From the NCBI GenBank assembly GCA_964646345.1, contig CAZYDU010000001.1:124001-188000 (forward strand): a stretch of 64,000 nt of DNA, given 5' to 3'. Shown in pieces: positions 1-8,580 of the stretch; position 1 is the first letter of the stretch; every line of letters begins with the position of its first letter. The notes beneath the pieces were generated by a model, which had not been told where the DNA came from, made no database searches, and saw only the letters and a list, made by a program, of their open reading frames with translations. This stretch comes from RGIG1681 sp964646345. GTDB taxonomy: Bacteria; Bacillota; Clostridia; Christensenellales; UBA1242. Position numbers and translations under genes: made by a program.

Positions 1-491
1 CCTTTTTCAAAGAAATCAACACCTGCATTTTTTGCACCAATCCTGAGTTGTTCAATCGCTGCGGGACGGTAAATATCACAAGCAACAAGCAATGGTTTTT
101 TACCTTGTTTTTTAAGCATAAGCCCAAGTTTTGAGCACATTGTGGTTTTACCAGCACCTTGCAAACCGCACATTAATATTACAGTTGGCGGATTTGATGC
201 AACCCCAAGCTTAACGTTTGTTTCGCCCATTAATGAAACAAGTTCATCACGAACAATTTTTATGACTTGTTGTCCAGGAGTCAAACTTTTTAAAATATCT
301 TCACCAATAGCCTTTTCAGAAACTTTATTCACAAAATCTTTTACAACCAAAAAGTTAACGTCAGCTTCCAAAAGTGCAATACGAACTTCACGCATCGCTT
401 GTTTAATTTCAAGTTCTGTAAGCTTTCCATGTTTGGTTAATTTTGAAAATATATGATTAAGTCTATCGCCAAGTGATTCAAAAAGTCCCAT
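1..491 (-). CDS. ffh: Signal recognition particle protein Ffh, N-terminal part (cut by window edge)
   Basis: Ffh is the GTPase subunit of the signal recognition particle; with 4.5S/6S-type SRP RNA it carries nascent membrane proteins to FtsY. The first 163 residues are visible, beginning MGLFESLGDRL and covering the N-domain helical bundle. The P-loop of the G-domain follows (GLQGAGKTT, about residue 110), then the DIYRPAAIEQL segment typical of SRP GTPases. The C-terminal M-domain lies beyond the left edge. The start at 491 has a GGAGC-type ribosome site just upstream, and the gene follows ylxM by 9 bp on the same strand. This is the usual ylxM-ffh pair. Identity is secure; only completeness is unknown. 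Confidence 0.97.
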   Translation of the reverse strand, partial: MGLFESLGDRLNHIFSKLTKHGKLTELEIKQAMREVRIALLEADVNFLVVKDFVNKVSEKAIGEDILKSLTPGQQVIKIVRDELVSLMGETNVKLGVASNPPTVILMCGLQGAGKTTMCSKLGLMLKKQGKKPLLVACDIYRPAAIEQLRIGAKNAGVDFFEK

Positions 492-500
492 ATATGCTCC

Positions 501-818
501 TTAAAATTTAGTAATAATTTTTTCAAGTTTTTGTTTTGCATCAGAATTTAAATTTGATTCAAGCAATCGTAAATCACTTTTAAGTTCTTGTTTGAAGCGA
601 ACAAAACCACATTTTTCTTCCATGTCAAGGAGTTGCTTTTTTGCTTTAGAAATAGCATCATGAATAGCTTGTCTCGAACCATTTTCAAGTTCAGCCATTT
701 CACTTTCACTAATATCGAGATTTAAGTACTTATACATAACTTCATACTGTTTTCCCGACAAAAGCTTGCCATACTCGTCAAAAAGAAATGTGAATTTTGT
801 TAATTCATCAATTTGCAT
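501..818 (-). CDS. ylxM: YlxM/UPF0122 helix-turn-helix protein
   Basis: A 105-residue protein of the YlxM family, a small helix-turn-helix protein that resembles region 4 of sigma factors and is almost always encoded just before ffh in Firmicutes. The sequence shows the family pattern: an N-terminal LTKFTFLFDEYGKLLSGKQ helix, then LDISESEMAELENGSRQAI, where the recognition helix is expected. A charged C-terminal tail follows. In streptococci YlxM binds SRP components and modulates SRP GTPase activity; that role here is by family only. The start has AAAGG upstream. A strong promoter at 922-950 lies between ftsY and this gene, so ylxM-ffh can be transcribed apart from the smc-ftsY genes. Confidence 0.9.
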   Translation of the reverse strand: MQIDELTKFTFLFDEYGKLLSGKQYEVMYKYLNLDISESEMAELENGSRQAIHDAISKAKKQLLDMEEKCGFVRFKQELKSDLRLLESNLNSDAKQKLEKIITKF

Positions 819-839
819 AACCTTTGTTTACATTTGAAA

Positions 840-988
840 CTAAACTAATTTATGATAATCATATCAAATTAATTACTCACGTTCCAAATTCAGCCCCCTG
901 TAAAGCATTATTACTTTACATAGTATAATATATTTATTTGTCTTTGTCAACACTATTTTTATTATTGCTGAAAATTTATTTGTACAAA
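840..988 (-). promoter_or_regulatory. Promoter and 5' leader of ylxM-ffh
   Basis: Minus-strand TTGACA (945-950), a 17 bp spacer and TATACT (922-927) make a near-consensus SigmaA promoter. The expected transcript begins near 915 with a hairpin whose arms are GTAAAG and CTTTAC (899-918). An AGGGGG sequence follows, then a possible four-codon reading frame (TTG GAA CGT GAG TAA). The leader is about 95 nt long. Whether the minimal frame is translated is unknown. Confidence 0.75.
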
Positions 989-1888
989 TTATTCAAAAAT
1001 TGCATCTACAAAATCTTTTGCATTAAATTCCAACAAATCTTCTGCGGTTTCCCCAACTCCAATATAACGAATAGCAAAGTCATAATCATTTGCTAAGCTT
1101 ACCAAAAATCCACCTTTGCTTGTGCCATCGAGTTTTGTTACGGCAATATCAGTTAGACCCACAGCTTCGTTAAACAACTCAACTTGATTCATTGAATTTT
1201 GACCAGTTGTTCCATCAACTACAATAAATTTGTGGTATTCTGCTTCCTGCCATTCTCTAGACACAACTTTTCCAATCTTTTTAAGTTCTTCCATTAGATT
1301 GACTTTATTGTGAAGCCTGCCTGCTGTGTCAATTAACAAAACATCGGCATTTTTTGCTTTGCTTGAAGATATTGCATCAAACACAACAGCTGATGCATCT
1401 GCACCTTGTTCGCCTGAGACATATTTAGATTTTGTTTTATCTGCCCAAACTTTTAATTGATCGCCCGCAGCGGCTCTGAATGTATCAGCACCAGCAATTA
1501 CAACTTTTTTGCCCATATCGGAAAATTTCTTTGCAAGTTTTCCTATTGTTGTTGTTTTTCCAACACCATTCACTCCAACAACCATTATAGCCAAAGGATA
1601 AGAATATTCTTCCAATTCATTTTGCTCTAGTATTTCAACTAAAATTTCCTTCAAAACATCTTTGCATTCTTCAGTTTTCTTAAGTTTTCTTTGTTTAGAT
1701 TCTTCTCTAAGTCTATCCAAAATTTCTTCAGTCGCACTTGTACCAATATCAGCTGAAATTAAAATAAACTCAAGTTCATCGTAAAAATCTTCATCGATAT
1801 CATTTCCCGTGAAAACATATTTCAGTTTTTCAAAAAATGACTTTTTTGTATTTTTTAATCCACTAGCGAGTCTCGAAAAAAATCCCAT
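989..1888 (-). CDS. ftsY: Signal recognition particle receptor FtsY
   Basis: FtsY is the membrane-associated GTPase receptor that docks the Ffh-ribosome complex at the translocon. The 299-residue protein has a short basic N-terminus (MGFFSRLASGLKNTKK) that can act as a membrane-binding helix, and lacks the long acidic A-domain of enteric FtsY. The N-domain runs to about residue 95. The G-domain shows GVNGVGKTTT (about 105), DTFRAAAGDQL, DTAGRLHNK and the specificity motif TKLDGTSKGG near the C-terminus. It sits downstream of smc, as in Bacillus (rnc-smc-ftsY). GGAG stands a few bases before the start at 1888. Full length for the short Firmicutes form. Confidence 0.97.
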   Translation of the reverse strand: MGFFSRLASGLKNTKKSFFEKLKYVFTGNDIDEDFYDELEFILISADIGTSATEEILDRLREESKQRKLKKTEECKDVLKEILVEILEQNELEEYSYPLAIMVVGVNGVGKTTTIGKLAKKFSDMGKKVVIAGADTFRAAAGDQLKVWADKTKSKYVSGEQGADASAVVFDAISSSKAKNADVLLIDTAGRLHNKVNLMEELKKIGKVVSREWQEAEYHKFIVVDGTTGQNSMNQVELFNEAVGLTDIAVTKLDGTSKGGFLVSLANDYDFAIRYIGVGETAEDLLEFNAKDFVDAIFE

Positions 1889-1939
1889 AAATACTCCATT
1901 TTTATTATTTTTTTAGAAAAATTTGATTAATTTTGCGTT

Positions 1940-4900
1940 TTATTCTTCTCCGCCATCAATTTTGATAGCATCAGATAGTTTAACTGAAACCACTTTCGAA
2001 ACACCTTTTTCTTCCATTGTAACACCATAAAGTGAGTCAGCAAGCTCCATTGTTGGCTTACGGTGAGTAATTACAATGAATTGTGTGTTACCGCTGAATT
2101 TGTGCAAATATTTAGCATAACGTTCAACGTTTGCATCATCAAGTGCAGCTTCAATTTCGTCCAAAACACAGAATGGCATTGAGCGAAGTTTTAATATTGA
2201 AAACAATATTGCAACTGCAGTTAATGCTTTTTCGCCACCTGATAAAAGTGTTATACTTTGAAGTTTCTTGCCAGGTGGTTCGGCAATAATATCAATACCG
2301 CACTCCAAAACATTATTTGGGTCAGTAAAGCAAATGTCAGCCTTACCACCACCAAAGAGCTCTCTGAAAGTTACTTGGAAATTACTTCTAATTTTTTCAA
2401 AGCATTCGCTAAATTGTTTTTCCATTCTTTCAGTTAAGTCCTTAATAATCGTATCAAGGTCTTCTTTTGCTTTCGTCATATCGTCACGTTGACTTGCCAA
2501 ATCATCATAACGAGATGAAATTGTTTTTATATCTTCAATAGCTGCTAGGTTTACAGTTCCAAGTTTTTGAATTTGTTTCTTTATATCTTGTGCTTGACTC
2601 GTGCCTTCCTTTATATCAAAACTTTCATTGTAAACTTGCTTTGCATCAGCATAAGTCATTTGATATTCTTCCCAAACACGTGTTTGCAAATTCTCAAGGT
2701 CTGTATCAATTTTAACTAATCTATTTTCTTCTTTTGCTTTTCTATCATTGGCTTTTTGGATTTCGCCAGCAAGCATCATTTTATTGCCATCGGCTTCATT
2801 CATATCCTGTTGAAATTTCTTTTTCGTCTCAGTTATTGATACAATTTTCTGTTTAACTAATTCAATTTTCTTTTGACTAGCAGAAAACGCACTTGTTTGC
2901 ATAATATCATTGATATTTTGCTCTAAGTCAGAAATTTGTTGATTATTTTTTTGAATATCAAGCATAAATTCTTTAGATTTAAATTCATTTTGCGCAATCA
3001 AAATTTCAACTCTTTCATGATTAGAATTATTGGTTTCAAGCTTTGTTTTTAAACTTTCGTTTTGTATTCTAAGTTCGCCAAGCTTTTGGAAAATTTCATC
3101 ACGTTCAGCTCTAAGCTTACCAAAATTATCAGTTGCTTGCTTTTTATCTTGAGCAACTTTGGTTTTCTTGCTATTAATATCATCTTGAAGTTTTGATATT
3201 CTTGAAATTTCATTTTCAACAAACTCAATTTTATCAAGCACTGCCTTAAACATAATTTCTTGCTCAGAAATTGTTTGTGATGTTTCATCAAGCTGTTCTT
3301 CTAGCGAATCAATTATTTCTTCTTGCTTTACCTTTTCAATTTCTAAAGCATGAATTTCATCAATCAAGTTATTGAGTTTTGTGTTCTCAATAGAAATCAA
3401 GTTTCTAATTTCTTCTTGTTTAGATGTGAACTTTTCAATGTTATGTTTTAAAAGCTCAAGGTCTTTTTTTAGTTCATCAATTTCTCTGTCACGACCCAAA
3501 ATATTTGCATTGTTTTCTTTTCTAGAACCACCAGTAAGCGAGCCTTGTGGAGAAATTACATCACCTTCAAGAGTAACGATTTTTGTTGAATAACCTGTTG
3601 CTCTTGAAAATTCAACAGCATTATCCATATTATCAATAATAATTGTTGAACCAAGCAAGCTATTAAATACTTTTTCGTACTTTTTATCATATTCAATAAG
3701 GTCGCTGGCAATTCCACATACACCACGCATATTTAGTTTTGCTTGAGCTTGAGATGAAATAAATCTTTCCTTAACACTTGTTACAGGCAAGAAAGTTACA
3801 CGTCCAAACTTGTTAGTCTTTAAATAATTGATTAAGTCTTTTGCATCTTCTTCATTTTTGGTAACGATATTTTGCACAGATGCACCAAGCGCCATTTCTA
3901 TTGCAACTTCATATTTTGCAGGCACACGCATTAATGATGCGACAACCCCGACAATTTTCCCGCCGATAGATGAACCATCATGTGCTTGTTCAAGAAGACG
4001 TCTTACACTTATCGCAAAACCTTCGTTGTATTCTTTCATTTCCGATAGGACATTAAATTTACTAAGTTTTGTGTGATAATCAGCTCTAGCTTCATCAATT
4101 TTTTCAGTAAAGTCTGAGTAAGAGTCATTAAACTCACTAATTTTTTCTTCAACATCAGATTTTTCATCATTTTTAGATTCAATTTTATCTTCTAGTTTTT
4201 CAATCTCATGCTCAGCATTTTCAATTTTGTCTTCAAATGACTTATTGTCTTTTTCAAGTTCTTCTTTTTCATCAAACAATTCTTTTTGTCTAGTCTTTAA
4301 AGATTCAAGCTCGGTTTCATATTTTAATAACCTTGATTTGATATCTCCAGATTCTTCCAATGCTGAAAATAATGCAGAGTCAACATTCTCAGCATCAGCT
4401 TCGCCCAAGCTTAACTTTTCAAGAGTTGTTTTATATTGAACTTCCAAATTCTTTTGATTTTCTTCGCTCTTTTCAATATCTGCTTTCAATTTGATTTGTT
4501 CATCTTCTAGTTGTTGTTTTTCCTTTTTAGATGAGTCAATTACAATTTCACATTGTTTGATGTTATCAAGAGTTCTTTCATTTTGCTCTTTTGCGATAGA
4601 AATTTTTTCGTTGTAAAGTTTAATTTCGCCATTTTGTTTTTCGAGAGCTACGGTTAAATTTAAAAGTTCATCACGGAGATTATTTATAGATTCATCAAGT
4701 GAAGAAATTTGTTCTTGAGAAAACTCATATTTTTTCACAGCATCTTCAAATTCAGTTTGTTTTAATGTAATTTCTTCTTCTATGGATTTAATCACATCGA
4801 AAATCTTTTGTTTTTCAACATTTGAATTGTCACTTTCATAAACGTAAATATTAAGTTCCAATTCTTTTAGTTTGTTGGATAATTCCAAGAATGTTTTTGC

Positions 4901-5533
4901 ATTTTCGGCTTGATGCTTTAATGGTCCAAGTTGTTTTTCAAGCTCAAAAATAATATCATTAATACGAGCCAAGTTATCATTAACTTTTTCAAGTTTTGAT
5001 ACAGACCCCGCTTTTTCTTCTTTAAATTTAGATATACCTGCAGCTTCTTCAAAAATATTTCTTCTGTCTTCTGGTTTTGCCGACAAAATGCTGTCAATTT
5101 TACCTTGTCCGATAACTGAATAACTTTCTTTTCCAAGCCCAATACTTCTGAAAGCATCAACAATATCACGGCGTCTACATGTATTTTTATTGATTAAGTA
5201 TTCACTTTCGCCACTTTTATAGAGTTTTCTTGTTAAAATAACTTCATCAAAATCCAAATCAAAAATCTTTTCTTTATTATTAAAATATAACGAAACTTCA
5301 CAGTATGATTGTGGTTTTCTCTTTTCAGTTCCATTAAAAATAACATCTTGCATGCTCGAACCACGCATAGATTTTGCACTAGATTCACCCATTACAAAAC
5401 GAATTGAATCGGCAACGTTACTTTTTCCGCAACCATTTGGTCCAACGATAGCTGTTATGCCCGACTCAAATTTAATTTCAACCTTATCTGCAAAGGATTT
5501 GAACCCATAGATGTCTAATTTTTCAAAATTCAT
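1940..5533 (-). CDS. smc: Chromosome segregation ATPase SMC
   Basis: SMC forms the ATPase ring that, with ScpA and ScpB, condenses and segregates the chromosome. At 1197 residues it is full length. The N-terminal head carries Walker A (GPNGCGKSN, residues 31-39). Long coiled coils rich in E, K, Q and I flank a hinge at about residues 500-660 that contains GGKIVGVVASL and a glycine-rich GSLTGGSRK end. The C-terminal head has the ABC signature LLSGGEKALTA and Walker B FCVLDEIEAALDD. The order rnc-smc-ftsY matches Bacillus subtilis. The stop codon lies inside one copy of the recurrent AAAACGCAAAAT word discussed in the findings. scpA and scpB are not in the window. Confidence 0.98.
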   Translation of the reverse strand: MNFEKLDIYGFKSFADKVEIKFESGITAIVGPNGCGKSNVADSIRFVMGESSAKSMRGSSMQDVIFNGTEKRKPQSYCEVSLYFNNKEKIFDLDFDEVILTRKLYKSGESEYLINKNTCRRRDIVDAFRSIGLGKESYSVIGQGKIDSILSAKPEDRRNIFEEAAGISKFKEEKAGSVSKLEKVNDNLARINDIIFELEKQLGPLKHQAENAKTFLELSNKLKELELNIYVYESDNSNVEKQKIFDVIKSIEEEITLKQTEFEDAVKKYEFSQEQISSLDESINNLRDELLNLTVALEKQNGEIKLYNEKISIAKEQNERTLDNIKQCEIVIDSSKKEKQQLEDEQIKLKADIEKSEENQKNLEVQYKTTLEKLSLGEADAENVDSALFSALEESGDIKSRLLKYETELESLKTRQKELFDEKEELEKDNKSFEDKIENAEHEIEKLEDKIESKNDEKSDVEEKISEFNDSYSDFTEKIDEARADYHTKLSKFNVLSEMKEYNEGFAISVRRLLEQAHDGSSIGGKIVGVVASLMRVPAKYEVAIEMALGASVQNIVTKNEEDAKDLINYLKTNKFGRVTFLPVTSVKERFISSQAQAKLNMRGVCGIASDLIEYDKKYEKVFNSLLGSTIIIDNMDNAVEFSRATGYSTKIVTLEGDVISPQGSLTGGSRKENNANILGRDREIDELKKDLELLKHNIEKFTSKQEEIRNLISIENTKLNNLIDEIHALEIEKVKQEEIIDSLEEQLDETSQTISEQEIMFKAVLDKIEFVENEISRISKLQDDINSKKTKVAQDKKQATDNFGKLRAERDEIFQKLGELRIQNESLKTKLETNNSNHERVEILIAQNEFKSKEFMLDIQKNNQQISDLEQNINDIMQTSAFSASQKKIELVKQKIVSITETKKKFQQDMNEADGNKMMLAGEIQKANDRKAKEENRLVKIDTDLENLQTRVWEEYQMTYADAKQVYNESFDIKEGTSQAQDIKKQIQKLGTVNLAAIEDIKTISSRYDDLASQRDDMTKAKEDLDTIIKDLTERMEKQFSECFEKIRSNFQVTFRELFGGGKADICFTDPNNVLECGIDIIAEPPGKKLQSITLLSGGEKALTAVAILFSILKLRSMPFCVLDEIEAALDDANVERYAKYLHKFSGNTQFIVITHRKPTMELADSLYGVTMEEKGVSKVVSVKLSDAIKIDGGEE

Positions 5534-5543
5534 ATCTTTTTTC

Positions 5544-6218
5544 CTATACTTGTTTAAGATTATTTATTGCTTTGCTTGCAGCCATTTCTTCTGATGAACG
5601 TTTGTTTGTTCCTGTACCAGAACCCATTTTAACATCATTTATATAAACATTAGTTTTATAGGTCGGCTGATGGTCAGCTCCGCTTTTAGAAGTCTGATAA
5701 ACAATTTTCGCTTGTTTTAACATTTCTTGAAGTTTGGTTTTAGGGTCATCTACAAAACCATTAACTTTTATGTTATCCAATTTTTCGCCAACGGCAAAGT
5801 TGAAGAACTTTTTTGCATTTTCTATACCGCCATCTAAAAATATCGCACCAACAATAGCTTCAAACATATCACATTTAACAGCTTTGGAGCTGATTTGGTT
5901 TTTGCTTTCGCCAACACCTTTTAGCAGGTATTTTTCCAAACCCAATTTATCCACAGCTTCTGCAAGTGGTTTTTCACTGACAATCATTGAACGAATTTTG
6001 GATAAATCGCCTTCTTTCTCGCTAAACTCCAAAAAAAGTCTTTCGGTTATGATAAACTCTATAACCGCATCTCCCAAAAATTCAAGTCTTTCATTAGACT
6101 CAACATTATGTTCATTTGAATAACTTGAATGAGTGAGTGCTTTGATTAACAATTTTGGACGGCTGAACTTATAACCAATAATTTTTTCAACTTCCGTCAA
6201 ATTAATTTGTTTTTTCAT
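5544..6218 (-). CDS. rnc: Ribonuclease III
   Basis: RNase III cuts double-stranded RNA, notably the rRNA precursor stems. The 224-residue protein has the catalytic signature NERLEFLGDAVIEF at about residue 43. The second acidic cluster is CDMFEAIVGAIFLDGG (about residues 116-131). A C-terminal double-stranded RNA-binding domain begins around DDPKTKLQEMLKQ and ends SSEEMAASKAINNLKQ. The start codon overlaps the plsX stop (ATGA), so translation is probably coupled; its GGAAG ribosome site lies within plsX. The fabD/fabG/acpP genes that often separate plsX from rnc are absent, leaving a compact plsX-rnc-smc-ftsY unit. Confidence 0.97.
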   Translation of the reverse strand: MKKQINLTEVEKIIGYKFSRPKLLIKALTHSSYSNEHNVESNERLEFLGDAVIEFIITERLFLEFSEKEGDLSKIRSMIVSEKPLAEAVDKLGLEKYLLKGVGESKNQISSKAVKCDMFEAIVGAIFLDGGIENAKKFFNFAVGEKLDNIKVNGFVDDPKTKLQEMLKQAKIVYQTSKSGADHQPTYKTNVYINDVKMGSGTGTNKRSSEEMAASKAINNLKQV

Positions 6219-7240
6219 GAGTCACTTCCAACCATGCTCGAATTTTTTATACCTTCTCTCATTTTTTCAATGTAGCCTGATTTATGAATTTGGATAACTT
6301 GATTTACGCAAGCATAAATGGTCTTAGCTTTGCTTGAACCGTGAGATTTAACTAAAATTTTGTCAATTCCCAAAAATGGAGAACCACCAACATCTGTATA
6401 GTTCATTCGAGACTTTAATTTTTTAAATGCTGGTTTTAAAAACAAATATCCAATTTTTGCTCGTAAACCGCCACCCTTGATTTCTTGTTTTAACATTTCC
6501 ATAAAGGTGTTCATAGTTCCTTCAGCTGTCTTTAATGCAATATTTCCAGCAAAACCATCAGAAACAAGCACGTCATAATTTCCTGAAAACATTTCTCTTG
6601 CTTCCATGTTTCCAACAAAGTTGATTTCAGGAGTATTTTTCAAAAGTTCAAATGCCCCATGAACTTGCTCATTCCCCTTATGGTCTTCAACACCATTAGA
6701 AATTAACGCAACCCTTGGATTTTCTTTGCCAAGCATAGCTTTCACATAAATTGACCCCATTATCGCAAATTGTTTTAAATATTCAGGCTTGCAATCTACA
6801 TTTGCACCGCAGTCGATAAGCAAAGTTTGTCCACCAGTTATTGTTGGCAAAAATGGAGCAAGTGCTGGACGTTTTACACCTTCCATTCTTCCAATAGTAA
6901 ATAATCCACCAGCAAGAACAGCTCCCGTGCTTCCCGCACTAATCATACCAATAACCTCGGGGTCTTCTTTTAAAATTTTAAGACCTGCAACAAGTGAACT
7001 TGTTGTTTTTCTACGAATAGCCATAGTTGGAGATTCATTACAAGAGATAACTTCAGGGCTATCAACAATTTTTAACTTATCACCCTTATATCCAATCTCA
7101 TCAATAACTTTTTGTATTTCTTCCTGTTTTCCTGTTAAAATAATTTCAAGGTCTTCAATTAAATTTACAGACGTTATCGCACCTTTGACAAGTTCGTCAG
7201 GCGAGTAATCTGCACCATAACAATCAATAACTATTTTCAT
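6215..7240 (-). CDS. plsX: Phosphate acyltransferase PlsX
   Basis: PlsX converts acyl-ACP and phosphate into acyl-phosphate, the donor used by PlsY (encoded at 33187-33846) to start phospholipid synthesis. The 341-residue protein begins MKIVIDCYGADYSPDE, close to the family's usual MKIAVDAMGGD start. It contains SAGSTGAVLAGG, TLLIDCGANVDC and SDGFAGNIALKT, all typical of the fold. The reading frame extends 19 codons further upstream. The start at 7240 is preferred because it has AGGAG at good spacing and matches the family N-terminus. The family G-G-D after the first strand is replaced by Y-G-A-D. The gene begins a minus-strand operon and overlaps rnc by 4 bp. Confidence 0.95.
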   Translation of the reverse strand: MKIVIDCYGADYSPDELVKGAITSVNLIEDLEIILTGKQEEIQKVIDEIGYKGDKLKIVDSPEVISCNESPTMAIRRKTTSSLVAGLKILKEDPEVIGMISAGSTGAVLAGGLFTIGRMEGVKRPALAPFLPTITGGQTLLIDCGANVDCKPEYLKQFAIMGSIYVKAMLGKENPRVALISNGVEDHKGNEQVHGAFELLKNTPEINFVGNMEAREMFSGNYDVLVSDGFAGNIALKTAEGTMNTFMEMLKQEIKGGGLRAKIGYLFLKPAFKKLKSRMNYTDVGGSPFLGIDKILVKSHGSSKAKTIYACVNQVIQIHKSGYIEKMREGIKNSSMVGSDS

Positions 7241-7269
7241 ACACAATTCTCCTATTGTAAACATAATTA

Positions 7270-7298
7270 TTATAAATGATTTTATTTTATTTTTCAAT
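7270..7298 (-). promoter_or_regulatory. Promoter of plsX-rnc-smc-ftsY
   Basis: On the minus strand TTGAAA (7293-7298), a 17 bp spacer and TATAAT (7270-7275) form a good SigmaA-type promoter. It lies about 30 bp upstream of the plsX start and is the only clear promoter before the run. Confidence 0.7.
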
Positions 7299-7350
7299 TA
7301 AATTAAATACTTTACAGCAAAAAAGAGTTTGGTATACAAAATATTTAACA

Positions 7351-7390
7351 TAAAAAAAGGAAAAAGAATTTAACTATCCTTTTTCCTTGT
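7351..7390 (-). terminator. Rho-independent terminator of the 7398-8105 gene
   Basis: Arms AAGGAAAA (7358-7365) and TTTTCCTT (7381-7388) form a hairpin. On the minus strand it is followed by a run of T (complement of the A run at 7353-7359). It lies directly after the stop of the methyltransferase-like gene. Confidence 0.75.
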
Positions 7391-7397
7391 TAAAAAA

Positions 7398-8105
7398 CTA
7401 TCTTTCCATTTCAGTTTCTGCGATAATATTGTTATTTGAAGCATAGTAAGAATTCCTAAATTTCTTTATATCAACTTCTTTTGAAATTGATTGCAAATAT
7501 TCATACCAATCTTCATAACAAACAAATTTTCTGCCATCTAATGAATCATGTGGAGTGGCACAAAGTGAAATATCAAATGGTTTATCATATTTTAAACTTT
7601 GTCTAATAATATGTTCTGTTGCTTCACATGGCTCAAGTCCCACAATTAAATCCATCTTTTTAATATTTGTTCCTTTGCCAAATCTTGCATACTCATCACA
7701 AATAAATTTATCATTACTGATTGAAATACCTAAATTACTAGCTTCTTTATCAGTTAATCGAATCTTTGGGTCAATGGCATACATCTTATTCCCAAATTTT
7801 TCAAGAGCTTTTGAGAGTTTGCACATTCTTCCAGCACCAACGTCCATGATTTTATTAAAATGTAAAAATCCGTACTTTTTATTGATATAACTCATAAATT
7901 TTTCTTCTCTTGTCTTATTATTAACCAAACGAGAAGCAACTAAAAAGTCATAAACCTCATCATCAATCACTTCACTTTGATTATCAATGAAGTTATCTAA
8001 TTTCTGCAAAAAACTATCCATTTCTTCTTTTGAGAATCGTTCTGGATTTCTCCTTAAATATTTTGAAGCTTCAATATAGACACATATCTTTTCTTGTAAT
8101 GTCAT
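7398..8105 (-). CDS. Putative SAM-dependent methyltransferase-like protein
   Basis: A 235-residue protein without a family I can name. Residues 1-75 are helical and charged. From about residue 85 there is a Rossmann-like pattern: KIMDVGAGRMCKLSKAL fits the glycine-rich SAM-binding motif I, and NKMYAIDPKI fits the acidic end of the second strand. KMDLIVGLEPCEATEHI could be the motif IV strand, although the usual N/D-P-P-Y is absent. Substrate is unknown. It has its own terminator and AGGGGG before the start at 8105. plsX lies downstream and rpmF upstream, each with its own promoter, so it is probably a single-gene unit. Methyltransferase fold is an inference from motifs; catalytic activity is uncertain. 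Confidence 0.5.
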   Translation of the reverse strand: MTLQEKICVYIEASKYLRRNPERFSKEEMDSFLQKLDNFIDNQSEVIDDEVYDFLVASRLVNNKTREEKFMSYINKKYGFLHFNKIMDVGAGRMCKLSKALEKFGNKMYAIDPKIRLTDKEASNLGISISNDKFICDEYARFGKGTNIKKMDLIVGLEPCEATEHIIRQSLKYDKPFDISLCATPHDSLDGRKFVCYEDWYEYLQSISKEVDIKKFRNSYYASNNNIIAETEMER

Positions 8106-8191
8106 TTCATCTACCCCCTTGTTCGGTATATTATATCATATCTCCCCTGCATTGTCAATATTGGCTATTTTTCTTCTTCAAATCAAGCAAT

Positions 8192-8215
8192 AAAAAAAGC
8201 CCCTTTCGGGACTTT
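8192..8215 (-). terminator. Terminator of rpmF
   Basis: AAAG and CTTT (8196-8199, 8212-8215) plus CCC and GGG (8201-8203, 8208-8210) form a short hairpin with a TTTC loop. On the minus strand a run of seven T follows. It begins 12 bp after the rpmF stop. Confidence 0.85.
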
Positions 8216-8227
8216 AATTAATAAAAA

Positions 8228-8419
8228 CTATTTCTTCTTGTCAGCTTTAACTGCAACTATTTTCTCGCCATCATAGTAACCACAGTTATCACATACAGCA
8301 TGTGCTCTTTTTAATTCATGACAACTTGGACATTCAACAAGAGTTGGGGCTGTTGCTTTCCAGTTAGCGATTCTGCTTCTACCTTTAGCTTTTGAAACCT
8401 TTTTCTTTGGAACTGCCAT
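8228..8419 (-). CDS. rpmF: Ribosomal protein bL32
   Basis: bL32 is a small zinc-ribbon protein of the large ribosomal subunit. The 63-residue product starts MAVPKKKVSKAKGRSRI, the family hallmark. It keeps four zinc ligands in the pattern C-x2-C ... C-x2-C (CPSCHELKRAHAVCDNCG), so it is the zinc-binding form. The open frame extends 14 codons upstream, but the start at 8419 has AGGAGGG at ideal spacing. It has its own promoter (8527-8555) and terminator. Its leader carries two hairpins. In Bacillus rpmF lies in the ylbF-ylbN region with rsmD, ylbJ and ylbM; all three homologues are within 7 kb here. Confidence 0.97.
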   Translation of the reverse strand: MAVPKKKVSKAKGRSRIANWKATAPTLVECPSCHELKRAHAVCDNCGYYDGEKIVAVKADKKK

Positions 8420-8446
8420 TTTGAACCCTCCTATTATCTTAAACCC

Positions 8447-8555
8447 ACTTGAGTTTCTCAAGTAGATTGCAATTTAGATTTTGAACATTTGTGATAAGTT
8501 CACACAAATATCAATATAGCATGAATATAATACAACAATATTTTCACTTTGTCAA
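8447..8555 (-). promoter_or_regulatory. Promoter and structured leader of rpmF
   Basis: Minus-strand TTGACA (8550-8555), 17 bp and TATTAT (8527-8532) form a strong promoter. The leader of about 100 nt has two hairpins. One has arms ATTTGTG/CACAAAT (8487-8509). The other has arms ACTTGAG/CTCAAGT with a three-base loop (8447-8463) and stands just before the ribosome site. Neither is followed by a T run, so they are not terminators. A role in control of L32 synthesis is only a possibility. Confidence 0.65.
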
Positions 8556-8580
8556 TTATATTCACGAAATTAATTTGTGA

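Noticed and set aside
142..456. Plus-strand frame opposite ffh, and similar long frames opposite smc, ackA, ftsZ and clpX
   Set aside because: They lie antisense to well-identified genes, lack ribosome sites and have no family motifs; they are shadows produced by codon bias.
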